Source: Oceanimonas aquatica
Lineage (GTDB): Bacteria; Pseudomonadota; Gammaproteobacteria; Enterobacterales; Aeromonadaceae
Assembly: GCF_030732065.1 (NCBI RefSeq)
Contig: NZ_JAVBHX010000001.1
Span: 186,001-250,000 of the forward strand
Direction: 5' to 3'
Length of the DNA stretch: 64,000 nt
In this document: positions 56,376 through 64,000 of the stretch, one piece after another
Layout of the letters: every line of letters begins with the position of its first letter
How positions within the stretch are numbered: the first letter of the stretch is position 1
Made by a program: the position numbers and the translations under genes
The notes under the pieces: generated by a model
Seen by the model: the letters and a program-made list of their open reading frames with translations, nothing else
Told to the model about the DNA's origin: nothing
Database searches by the model: none

Positions 56376-58316
56376 ATGTTCGAGCCTGTGATCCCTTATT
56401 TGTTAACCCTGGCCTTTACCCTGGCCGCCATCGGTGCCGCGCGCCGGGTGCGGCTGTGGCGCCGGGGCCAGGCCAACCCCGTGGCCTTCTGGCAGGGGCT
56501 GGCCGCCATGCCGCGTCGTTATCTGGTGGATTTGCACCATGTGGTGGCGCGCGACAAGTACATGTCCAACACCCACGTGGCCACCGGCGGCGGCTTTGTG
56601 CTGGCGCTGGTGCTGGTGGTGCTGGTGCACGGCCTGGGCCTGCACAGCGCCTGGCTGGTATGGCCGCTGCTGGGTGCCAGCCTGCTGATGACCATTGGCG
56701 CGTTGTTTGTGTTGAAGCGCCGCCGCAAGCCCGCCAGTGAACTGCCCAACTCCCGGCTGTCGCGCGGCCCCTGGCAGCGGTTGCCGAAAAGCCTGCTGGC
56801 GTTCTCGCTGGGCTTTTTTATCGCCACCCTGCCGGCCGCCGGCATTTTGCCCGACGGCACCGGCAGCACCCTGCTGGGCCTGCTGCTGCTGGCAGTGTGT
56901 GCCTGGGGCCTGGGCGAGCTGGTGTTTGGCATGGCCTGGGGCGGCCCCATGAAGCACGCCTTTGCCGGTGCCCTGCACCTGGCCTTTCACCGTCGTCCGG
57001 CCCGCTTTGGCGGTGGCCGTGACACCGGCCTGAAAGCCCTCGACATGAGCGCCGACAAGCTGGGCGTGGAAAAGGTCACCGACTTTAAATGGAACCAGTT
57101 GCTGGGCTTTGACGCCTGTGTGCAGTGCGGTCGCTGCGAAAGCAAGTGCCCGGCCTTTGCCGCTGGGCAGCCGCTCAACCCCAAAAAGCTCATTCAGGAC
57201 ATGGTGATCAGCCTGGCCGCCCAGGAAGAAGTGAGCTACCGCGGCAGCCCCCACCCGGGCCAGGAAAACGCCGCCCGCACCGGTTGCCCCGACAAGCCGC
57301 TGGTGGAAAGCATGCTCGACAGCCAGACCCTGTGGTCGTGCACCACCTGCCGCGCCTGCGTGGAAGAGTGCCCCATGATGATTGAGCACGTGGACGCCGT
57401 GGTGGACATGCGCCGCTACCTCACCCTGGAGCGGGGTCAGACCCCGGGCAAGGGTCAGGAAGTGCTGGAAAATCTGATTGCCACCGACAACCCGGGTGGC
57501 CTGGCCCCAGCCAGCCGCAGCCACTGGGCGGCGGACCTCAACATTCCGCTGCTGAAGGACATTGGTGAAGCCGACGTGCTGCTGTGGGTGGGTGACGGCG
57601 CCTTTGACATGCGCAACCAGCGCACCCTGCGGGCCCTGGTGCAATTGCTGCGCGCCGGAGGTGTGGACTTTGCCTACCTCGGCAACGAGGAGCTGGACTC
57701 GGGCGATCTGGCCCGCCGGCTGGGCGACGAAGCCACCTTTCAGCGGCTGGCCAAGGTCAACATTCAGACCTTAAGCAAATACCGCTTTAACCGCATTGTG
57801 ACCGCCGATCCGCACTCGTTGCAGAGCCTGGGCACCGAATATGCCGAGCTGGGTGGTGACTACACCGTGCTGCACCACAGCGAGCTGCTGGCGGAGCTGC
57901 ACCAGCAGGGCAAACTGGCGTTCAGCAATGGCCAGACCGGCAGGCTGACCTACCACGATCCCTGCTATCTCGGCCGCTACAACGGCGTGTATGACGCACC
58001 CCGCTACCTGCTCGACCAGCTGGGCTTTGCCCGCACCGAGATGGAGCGCAGCGGTTTCCGTTCCCGTTGCTGCGGCGGCGGTGGCGGCGCGCCGGTGACC
58101 GACATTCCCGGCGAGCGCCGCATTGCCGACATGCGCATGGACGATGCCCGGGCGGTGGACGCCGAGCTGATGGCGGTGGCCTGCCCGCAATGCACCCTGA
58201 TGATGGAAGGGGTGGTGGAGCCGCGCCCGGAGGTGAAAGACATAGCCGAGCTGCTGCTGGAGGCGTTGGTTCAGCCCGCCGAGCAGCCGCGCGAGAAGGA
58301 GGAAGCCCATGTCTGA
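56376..58316 (+). CDS. dgcB: Dimethylglycine demethylase, membrane iron-sulfur subunit
   Basis: At 646 aa, it has about five membrane helices in the first 190 residues, then two 4Fe-4S ferredoxin motifs (CVQCGRCESKCP, CTTCRACVEECP) and CCG-type heterodisulfide-reductase domains (DPCYLGRYN, CCGGGGGA). It passes electrons from DgcA toward the quinone pool. A GTG 9 nt upstream is an alternative start. Overlaps etfA by 8 nt. Confidence 0.91.
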   Translation: MFEPVIPYLLTLAFTLAAIGAARRVRLWRRGQANPVAFWQGLAAMPRRYLVDLHHVVARDKYMSNTHVATGGGFVLALVLVVLVHGLGLHSAWLVWPLLGASLLMTIGALFVLKRRRKPASELPNSRLSRGPWQRLPKSLLAFSLGFFIATLPAAGILPDGTGSTLLGLLLLAVCAWGLGELVFGMAWGGPMKHAFAGALHLAFHRRPARFGGGRDTGLKALDMSADKLGVEKVTDFKWNQLLGFDACVQCGRCESKCPAFAAGQPLNPKKLIQDMVISLAAQEEVSYRGSPHPGQENAARTGCPDKPLVESMLDSQTLWSCTTCRACVEECPMMIEHVDAVVDMRRYLTLERGQTPGKGQEVLENLIATDNPGGLAPASRSHWAADLNIPLLKDIGEADVLLWVGDGAFDMRNQRTLRALVQLLRAGGVDFAYLGNEELDSGDLARRLGDEATFQRLAKVNIQTLSKYRFNRIVTADPHSLQSLGTEYAELGGDYTVLHHSELLAELHQQGKLAFSNGQTGRLTYHDPCYLGRYNGVYDAPRYLLDQLGFARTEMERSGFRSRCCGGGGGAPVTDIPGERRIADMRMDDARAVDAELMAVACPQCTLMMEGVVEPRPEVKDIAELLLEALVQPAEQPREKEEAHV

Positions 58317-59523
58317 CGTCATTCGCAAGGATCCGCGCTCGGCCTGGATTGCCCGCAATCGGCTGCATCCGCGCCATGGTGAGCTGAGCGGCCAGCCGAG
58401 CCGCGGCCCCACCGGGCTGTTGCGCAAGAACCCGCGGCCCCAGTGGCAATATGGCCCCAGCGGCCTGCGCCGGCTGGACAGGGCCAACCTGCAGGGCGGC
58501 GGCGTTACCCAACTGGTGCGCAAGGCCAGCGAGCAGCCGCAACTGCCGCTGCACCGAGTGGACAATCCGCAGCATTACATTGCCGTTTGGCTGCCGCTGT
58601 CCGGCGGTCGCCTGACCGCCCACGGCAAGGACGTGCTGGGCCTGGCCCAGCAACTGGCGGCGGCGCAACATCAGGCCACGGCGGTGCTGGGGCTGGTGTG
58701 CGGCGAGCTGAAGGAAGGCATTGAGGAAGCGGGCGTGGATCGGCTGCTGCAACTGCACGGGGTGGACGGCTATCAGCCGGAAGCCTGGACCGAGCTGTGC
58801 CTGCAGGCCGACGGCGACTATCAGCCGCTGCACTGGTTGTTCCCCGATGCCGGCGAGTCGGCCGAGCTGGGCCGGCGGCTGGCGGTGGCCTTGGGCGAAC
58901 GCCCGGCCACCGGGGTGTGGAAGTGGCAAGGCGAGCAGGTAATTGCCCGCAGTGGCGCCGGCCATCAGGACATTACCCGTCCGTTGTGCCGAGTGCTGCT
59001 GCCGCTGGAAGAGTGCGCCATGCCCTGCACCGAACACCGTTACGAAACGCTGCCGGTGGAATTTGAGGCCGACCGCCTGCCGGCGGCCCGGGTTAAGGAT
59101 TTGGGCCGGGTGGCGGTGGATCCTGCCGACATACCGCTGGCCGAGGCCGAGTTTATTCTCTCCGCCGGCAACGGCGTGCACGACTGGGATCAGTTCCACC
59201 AGGCCGCCACCCTGCTCGGCGCCGCCGAGGGGGCCAGCCGGGTGGCGGTGGACGACGGCTTTATGCCGCGCAGCCGCCAGGTGGGCGCCACCGGCACCTG
59301 GGTGAGTGCCCGGGTGTACATTGCCGTGGGCATTTCCGGCGCCGTGCAGCATTTGCAGGGCATTGGCAAAGTGGAGAAGGTGGTGGCCATTAACCAGGAC
59401 GCTGACTGCGACATGGTCAAGCGGGCCGGGCTGAGCGCTATTGGAGACAGCAGTGAAATTCTGGCGGCGCTGATGGCCCTGGCCTCAGCCCAGCCGGCGG
59501 GGGAGGTGAGTGATGCAGCCTGA
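58309..59523 (+). CDS. etfA: Electron transfer flavoprotein alpha subunit (dgc-linked)
   Basis: At 404 aa, it has the ETF-alpha FAD-binding C-terminal domain: DDGFMPRSRQVGATGTWVSARVYIAVGISGAVQH and the INQDADCDMV region. The N-terminal 100 residues are longer than in housekeeping EtfA, as in the dgc-linked paralogue. Overlaps etfB. Confidence 0.92.
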   Translation: MSDVIRKDPRSAWIARNRLHPRHGELSGQPSRGPTGLLRKNPRPQWQYGPSGLRRLDRANLQGGGVTQLVRKASEQPQLPLHRVDNPQHYIAVWLPLSGGRLTAHGKDVLGLAQQLAAAQHQATAVLGLVCGELKEGIEEAGVDRLLQLHGVDGYQPEAWTELCLQADGDYQPLHWLFPDAGESAELGRRLAVALGERPATGVWKWQGEQVIARSGAGHQDITRPLCRVLLPLEECAMPCTEHRYETLPVEFEADRLPAARVKDLGRVAVDPADIPLAEAEFILSAGNGVHDWDQFHQAATLLGAAEGASRVAVDDGFMPRSRQVGATGTWVSARVYIAVGISGAVQHLQGIGKVEKVVAINQDADCDMVKRAGLSAIGDSSEILAALMALASAQPAGEVSDAA

Positions 59524-60292
59524 ATACTTTAACATTGCGGTGCTGGTGAGTGAGGGCCGCCACCCGGTGTCGGGCCGCGCCCGCCGCGCCCTGCAGGACG
59601 CCTGCGCCCTGGAGCTGGCCTTTGCCCTGGGCGGTGAGCTGGAAGTGATCCACGCCGGCGATCCGAGCCGCCCGGCACTGCACGACTACCTGGGCATGGG
59701 CCTGGAGCGGCTCACCGTGCTGCGCCAGTCGCCGGACGACGACGCCCTGGCGGTGCTGGCGCCTTACCTGGACGAGCAGCAGCCCGACTTGCTGCTTACC
59801 GGCATTCACGCCGAGCAGGGCGAGGGCTCGGGCATGCTGCCCTACCTGCTGGCCGAGCACCTGGGCTGGCCGCTGGTGACCGGTATTGCCGCCATAGAGT
59901 CGATTGAAGATGATCAGGTGACCCTGTTGCAGGCCCTGCCGAGAGGCCAGCGCCGGCGCATTACCACTAAGCTGCCACTGGTGGCGAGTGTGGACGAAGC
60001 CGCCGCCAGCCCCCGCCAGCTCGCCTTTGCCCGCGCCCGGCGCGGTGAAATTGAAGAGCAGCAACCGGGCGCCGCGCGCCGCGATGCTGAAAGCCGCGGC
60101 TGGAAATGGCAAGACGCCAAACCCAGGCCCAAGCGCCTGAAAGTGGCCCGCGCCAAAACCGCCGCCGACCGCTTCAAGCAGGCCACCGCCAAGGCTCAAG
60201 GGGGCAAGGGGCAGATCATTCGCAACGACCCCCAGGCCGCAGCCCAGGCCATTTACGACCTGCTGGTGGAAGAAGGGGTACTGCGCAAATAA
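59513..60292 (+). CDS. etfB: Electron transfer flavoprotein beta subunit (dgc-linked)
   Basis: At 259 aa, it is an ETF-beta fold protein with LEVIHAGDPSRPALHDYLGMGLERL and LLTGIHAEQGEGSGMLPYLLAEHLGWP. The ATG is preceded by GGGAGG at a 6-nt distance; a GTG codon directly 5' is less likely. The basic C-terminal tail is unusual but common in this paralogue group. It overlaps etfA by 11 nt. Confidence 0.9.
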   Translation: MQPEYFNIAVLVSEGRHPVSGRARRALQDACALELAFALGGELEVIHAGDPSRPALHDYLGMGLERLTVLRQSPDDDALAVLAPYLDEQQPDLLLTGIHAEQGEGSGMLPYLLAEHLGWPLVTGIAAIESIEDDQVTLLQALPRGQRRRITTKLPLVASVDEAAASPRQLAFARARRGEIEEQQPGAARRDAESRGWKWQDAKPRPKRLKVARAKTAADRFKQATAKAQGGKGQIIRNDPQAAAQAIYDLLVEEGVLRK

Positions 60293-60595
60293 ACACTTGT
60301 CTTGGGGAAGACATCGTAACCACGCCGGCCAAAAGCCGGCGTTTTTAAATCTGTTTTCGTCATTCACCGTGCAGACGGGGACGGGAATCCGGAACACGGC
60401 GCAAGATACTGACAGCAACGCAGTGCTGGCAGATGCGCATGGACCCCGGCCCTCGCGCGGGTGACGGGTTTGGAGCGCAGGCGAGAAAAATGCCGTCATG
60501 CCCATAAAGCCGGCGTTTTTTAAGCGTGGCGTGTGATCCTGCTTCGTGAATCGTGCTTAACTGGAGACAGCCGTTACACACCACAGGGAGCGACC
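60293..60595. other. Intergenic interval with terminator and palindromes
   Basis: An ACGCCGGC / GCCGGCGT hairpin followed by five Ts (60322-60347) ends the dgc operon. After it come degenerate dispersed-repeat units (GTCATTCACCGTGC, CCCGGCCCTCGCGCGGGTGAC, CGTCATGCCC). No gene. Confidence 0.75.
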
Positions 60596-61204
60596 ATGAA
60601 AATCCACCATAAAGCCGGCACACCGAGTTCAAAGCGCGTGAATATTTTCCTGCGGGAGCTGGGCATTGAGATAGAGAGTGTTGAGGTTGATCTTCGCGCC
60701 GGCGAAAACCGTTCGGCCGCGTTCAGGGAGAAGGCGCCGAACGGTTTGATCCCGGTGCTGGAGCTGGACGATGGCACCTGCATCTGCGAAAGCCTGGCCA
60801 TTTGCCGCTATCTGGATGCCACCACCCCCAACAACAAGGCGCTGTTCGGGCGCACACCGCTGGAGCAGGCACAGGTAGAAATGTGGCAACGAATTGTGGA
60901 GCTGCAGGGCCTGGTGCCGGCCTTTCAGGCCTTTCGTAACCTGTCCGGCTTTTACAGCGATCGCGAAAACTGCATCAAGGAGTGGGGAGAGGAGTCGCGC
61001 CAGCGACTGAAACAGTTTCTGCCGGTGCTGGACACGCAACTGGGCAAACACACCTGGCTGGCCGGTGAGCACTTCTCCGTTGCCGACATTACCGCTTGGG
61101 TGCTTTGTGGTTTTATGCAAAATCTGGAGCTGACCGTGGATGACAGCCTGCCGCACCTGAAACGCTGGCACCAGCAAATGGCCCAGCGCCCTTCGGTGCA
61201 GTAG
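60596..61204 (+). CDS. Glutathione S-transferase family protein
   Basis: At 202 aa, it has a thioredoxin-like N-terminal domain (AGTPSSKRVNIFLRELGIEIE, GLIPVLELDDGTCICESLAICRYL) and an all-helical C-terminal domain. The Ser-rich GTPSSKR loop supplies the likely catalytic residue. Substrate unknown. Confidence 0.9.
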   Translation: MKIHHKAGTPSSKRVNIFLRELGIEIESVEVDLRAGENRSAAFREKAPNGLIPVLELDDGTCICESLAICRYLDATTPNNKALFGRTPLEQAQVEMWQRIVELQGLVPAFQAFRNLSGFYSDRENCIKEWGEESRQRLKQFLPVLDTQLGKHTWLAGEHFSVADITAWVLCGFMQNLELTVDDSLPHLKRWHQQMAQRPSVQ

Positions 61205-61339
61205 CGACCTGGTCAGCCCAGGTGAGGGCGGGGCGCTGCCATACATCACGGCATCGGGTGGTTGCTCAAGCCGCAACGAGTCAGCATGCTAACCATCACA
61301 GGTAAAACACAACTCATACCCGACCGAAGGAAACACGGC

Positions 61340-62107
61340 ATGACCCCACCCACACTGGGCATTTTAGGTGTTGGCCACCTGGCCACTTATACGGTAACCG
61401 GTCTGCGTAACGGCGGAGATCAACGGCGCATTATTCTGAGCCCGCGCAATGCTCAGGCGGCCAGCCGGCTGGCCGAGCAGTGCGGGTGCGAGATTGCCGA
61501 TTCCAACCAGCAAGTGGTGGAAGGCAGTGACATGATTCTGCTGGCGGTACGACCACAGAGCCTGAGCGAGCTGGTGCAAGGGCTGACCTTCAAACCCGGC
61601 CAGGTTGTGATCTCGGCGATGGCGGGCGTGTCGCTGCAGCAGTTGCGGCACTACCCGGCGTTGCAGGGCGCTACCCTGGTGCGCGCCCTGCCGCCGGCCA
61701 GTGTGGAAGTGGGCGCCGGACCGGTGCCACTGTTTCCGGCCAATGCGGCCGCCGAAACCCTGTTTGGCACCATGGGCAAGGTTATTGTGCTGGAGTCGGA
61801 AGCTCTGTTTGATGTTGCGCTGGCCCACGGCTGCCTGCATGGTTGGAGCTATTTTCTGGTGCAGCAGCTTATTGACTGGAGCATGGACCAGGGAATGAGC
61901 AAAGAGGCCGCCAGACAAATGGTGGTGCACTCCATCGGCAGTGCCATGGCGCTTGCCGAATCCCGCCCCGAGCTCGACTACGGCGATATTGGCAACGCCA
62001 TTGCCACCCCCGGCACCTTTACCCTGAAAGGCATAGAGCAGATCAGAGCGACCAACGGCCTGCAGGCCTGGTGCGACGCCATGGATACGGTCAGCAAACC
62101 AGAATAA
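61340..62107 (+). CDS. Pyrroline-5-carboxylate reductase family protein
   Basis: At 255 aa, it has an N-terminal Rossmann motif GILGVGHLATY (the usual GxGNMA is altered), LAVRPQSL, ISAMAGVSLQQL and a C-terminal SIGSAMALAESRPE helix. It could be a proline-pathway reductase or a paralogue acting on a related imine. Start chosen after GAAGGAAACA. Confidence 0.82.
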   Translation: MTPPTLGILGVGHLATYTVTGLRNGGDQRRIILSPRNAQAASRLAEQCGCEIADSNQQVVEGSDMILLAVRPQSLSELVQGLTFKPGQVVISAMAGVSLQQLRHYPALQGATLVRALPPASVEVGAGPVPLFPANAAAETLFGTMGKVIVLESEALFDVALAHGCLHGWSYFLVQQLIDWSMDQGMSKEAARQMVVHSIGSAMALAESRPELDYGDIGNAIATPGTFTLKGIEQIRATNGLQAWCDAMDTVSKPE

Positions 62108-62148
62108 CTCCGGAAGAAACATACTTCTGACATTCCCGAATTTCACTC

Positions 62149-62195
62149 TGTCATTCCCACTTCATCCGTTATTCCCACGAAGGTGGGAATCCAGA
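62149..62195. repeat. Dispersed palindromic repeat unit
   Basis: GTCATTCCCAC followed by GTTATTCCCACGAAGGTGGG (62168-62187) and AATCCAG. Same style as units at 32256, 36524 and 54078. Confidence 0.65.
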
Positions 62196-62308
62196 ACAGG
62201 CGCCTCCGGTTCTGCCTAAGGCGCCCCTCATTCAGCCCCCCACAAAACTACAAATCCACCCCAAACAAGGTCAAACTACCTGCATCACACCCATAAAACC
62301 AAAACCCC

Positions 62309-62656
62309 ATGCCCCAAACTAACCACCAAAAGCAAACCCGAGCCAAACTCGACCGCCTCGCCTGGCTGCTGGACAGCGCCATTCGCCTGCCTGGCGGCTT
62401 TCGCATTGGCCTGGACGGCATCATGGGTTTGGTGCCCGGGGTAGGGGATCTGGCCGGCGCCGCACTCTCAAGCTACATACTGCTTCAGGCCGCCCGCATG
62501 AAACTGCCCGCCGGCGTACTGGCGCGCATGGGCTTTAACGTGCTGCTGGAAGTGCTGATCGGCAGCATTCCAATACTGGGTGATCTGTTCGACTTTGGCT
62601 TCAAGGCCAACCGTAGGAATGTGAGGTTGATGGGGGAGTATTTTGAGCGGAGGTAA
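62309..62656 (+). CDS. DUF4112 membrane protein
   Basis: At 115 aa, it has GLDGIMGLVPGVGDLAGAALS and IGSIPILGDLFDFGFKANRRN, the two signature glycine/proline turns of DUF4112, each within a hydrophobic segment. Function unknown. Confidence 0.85.
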   Translation: MPQTNHQKQTRAKLDRLAWLLDSAIRLPGGFRIGLDGIMGLVPGVGDLAGAALSSYILLQAARMKLPAGVLARMGFNVLLEVLIGSIPILGDLFDFGFKANRRNVRLMGEYFERR

Positions 62657-62727
62657 TAGGGGAACAACGCTTCCATCAAGTTCCGGTGAAAGGTTTGTTA
62701 GTTGCGGTCATAATAAAATAAATCTTA

Positions 62728-64000
62728 TTACCCAACTAACATCGCGATATACTCATTTTCGTGAAACTGCAATGGAATATAATATCTTCCTTCAAGTAAC
62801 CATGTATCGATATCGTCACTCACTTGTTCAGCATGTTCTATTACTTGATAAAAAGATAGATTTCTATACCAATATGAATTTGCGGAAGATGGTGAAATGT
62901 GCCACTTGCTTTCAAGTGATTGCATATTTCTCACTAACTCTTGTTTTATTGATAACCTCTCTTCATGTGAAACGCATTCTTTGTAATAACCTACGATAGC
63001 AAAATCTAGTTCAGAAAAAACAGTCTGAAAAATATAATTTTCCTTATTGTTTCCACCAAAGTCCCACTCAAACCAATGTTTATATGCGATGTTCCATAGT
63101 TCGTATCTTCTGGCAGTGTCGGAATGTTTAACAAACTCCTTCAAGCATTCACTTAAAATTTTGCGGCTTTCATTGTCAGCGTGCTTACTAATAGATATTG
63201 ACTTTATATAAGCTTCGAGGTTTTCACTATTTGTTGTAGTTGCTAGCATTTTCCCGAGTGCGGTTTGTATATTAGGGAAGCGTAAAGGATATTTATTGAA
63301 GACAACCATCCACTTAATGAACTTATCATTATCAAACCCAACCTTCCTGAATATGGTAGACAGCAGATCATTGTTGATATCACTAAGGTGGTTGCGAGCT
63401 TTGTGATGACTAAGTGTTGAATATACACTAGTAAACTGCAAAATATCATTTTGGGTTTCAGAGCCTATAAAGAAAGCTGTTTCTGTTCTGAGGTGGTTCA
63501 TTATATGCATGAGTATCGGTATGTCATTGCAGTTTTCAAATGTAGATATTAATGTGCACCTGTCATAATAATCTAGAATGTGAAGTAGCTGTATGCTTTC
63601 ACAACTTAGTAAAGGGCTGTTATTGAACAATTTCCATAGTTCTGCAATCCCTACCCAATCTTTACTTGATATGGCCAATAAAAAACTTTCAAGGCTCTCC
63701 TTTTCATATATGGGAACTTCCAAGTCATTACAAACCTTAAATTCACTTTTCAGTCGTGATAATTGATTGCTAGAGTATTCTATTACTTCATGGCTTAGAG
63801 GGATTTCATGTCTTGATAAAGCTCTCCAAAAACAGCCGTTCACATCAAGAAAACCTGCAATATTCAAATTTACTATTAGCTCATTTATGCTTTTAACTCC
63901 GATATTTGACCAGTTTTTCAATCGGTTAATACAGAAAGCAATTAGACTGACAGCATCTTCCAAATTTTCATGGCTAATTTTAAGTTCGTTTGGCTTGCAA
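62728..64000 (-). CDS. Unrecognised AT-rich protein, 5' end beyond the window
   Basis: The frame reads 411 residues from a TTG codon at 63963 but stays open to the window edge (upstream residues CKPNELKISHEN), so the true start is outside. It is soluble and helical, with no catalytic motif I can name. C-terminal features include ARRYELWNIAYKHWFEWDF and FYQVIEHAEQVSDDIDTWLLEGRY. Base composition is far more AT-rich than the neighbouring core genes, suggesting the edge of another acquired island. Confidence 0.65.
   Translation of the reverse strand, partial: CKPNELKISHENLEDAVSLIAFCINRLKNWSNIGVKSINELIVNLNIAGFLDVNGCFWRALSRHEIPLSHEVIEYSSNQLSRLKSEFKVCNDLEVPIYEKESLESFLLAISSKDWVGIAELWKLFNNSPLLSCESIQLLHILDYYDRCTLISTFENCNDIPILMHIMNHLRTETAFFIGSETQNDILQFTSVYSTLSHHKARNHLSDINNDLLSTIFRKVGFDNDKFIKWMVVFNKYPLRFPNIQTALGKMLATTTNSENLEAYIKSISISKHADNESRKILSECLKEFVKHSDTARRYELWNIAYKHWFEWDFGGNNKENYIFQTVFSELDFAIVGYYKECVSHEERLSIKQELVRNMQSLESKWHISPSSANSYWYRNLSFYQVIEHAEQVSDDIDTWLLEGRYYIPLQFHENEYIAMLVG

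Noticed and set aside
62728-64000. Assignment of the last gene to a Zorya ZorC/EH-signature type protein
   Set aside because: General helical AT-rich character is suggestive, but I cannot see a defining motif and the gene is cut by the window edge.

Overview
The window is a gammaproteobacterial chromosome segment. Gene order (rssB-galU, trpEGD-CF-BA with a WWW leader peptide, rnaAM-yciO-rluB, cmoAB, dnaT-dnaC) and GC-rich coding sequence suggest an Aeromonadales-type marine or halotolerant organism such as Oceanimonas or Zobellella. That placement is inference. The window opens inside gcvT and closes inside an unrecognised minus-strand gene.

Region 1 (1-4413) is the glycine cleavage operon gcvT-gcvH-gcvP. 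Region 2 (4424-19497) is a complete Tn7-like transposon inserted 5 nt beyond the gcvP stop codon. It has 26-bp perfect terminal inverted repeats, AGCTG target duplications, three TnsB-type sites at each end, and tnsA-tnsB-tnsC-tniQ-tnsD at the gcvP-distal end. Its cargo starts with a tightly coupled four-gene operon: a RecQ helicase fused to a ComF-like phosphoribosyltransferase, a DprA-like protein, an ankyrin-repeat protein and a small predicted PD-(D/E)XK-type protein. An orphan gene and a scrap-heap of IS630, IS4 and IS5-family fragments follow. I recall no named defence system with this composition; it is the strongest candidate here for an undescribed system.

Region 3 (19498-36499) is ordinary chromosome: the displaced gcvP terminator, a host-attachment-family protein, a dicarboxylate symporter with a structured leader, yceI-like, yqjD/E/K-like genes, dnaT-dnaC, an RssB homologue lacking its phosphoacceptor Asp, galU, comEA-like, an omega-aminotransferase with mmsA, a Ca2+/Na+ antiporter behind a candidate yybP-ykoY leader, a serine hydrolase, an SDR, a YkvI-like transporter and a deaminase. 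An AT-rich single-gene islet (36710-37543) encodes a DUF3883-type nuclease-like protein with its own promoter.

Region 4 (37676-46988) holds the trp operon with promoter, candidate TrpR operator, leader peptide and attenuator, divergent from rnaAM-yciO-rluB. Region 5 (47142-52119) is a minus-strand operon cmoA-cmoB-aspartyl protease-7TM transglutaminase-like-ATP-grasp ligase. Region 6 (52519-60292) is a dimethylglycine catabolic operon (dipeptidase, DUF5943-type protein, dgcA, dgcB, etfA, etfB). Its sarcosine/glycine output would feed the glycine cleavage system at the start of the window. Region 7 holds a GST, a ProC-like protein, a DUF4112 protein and the start of another AT-rich region.
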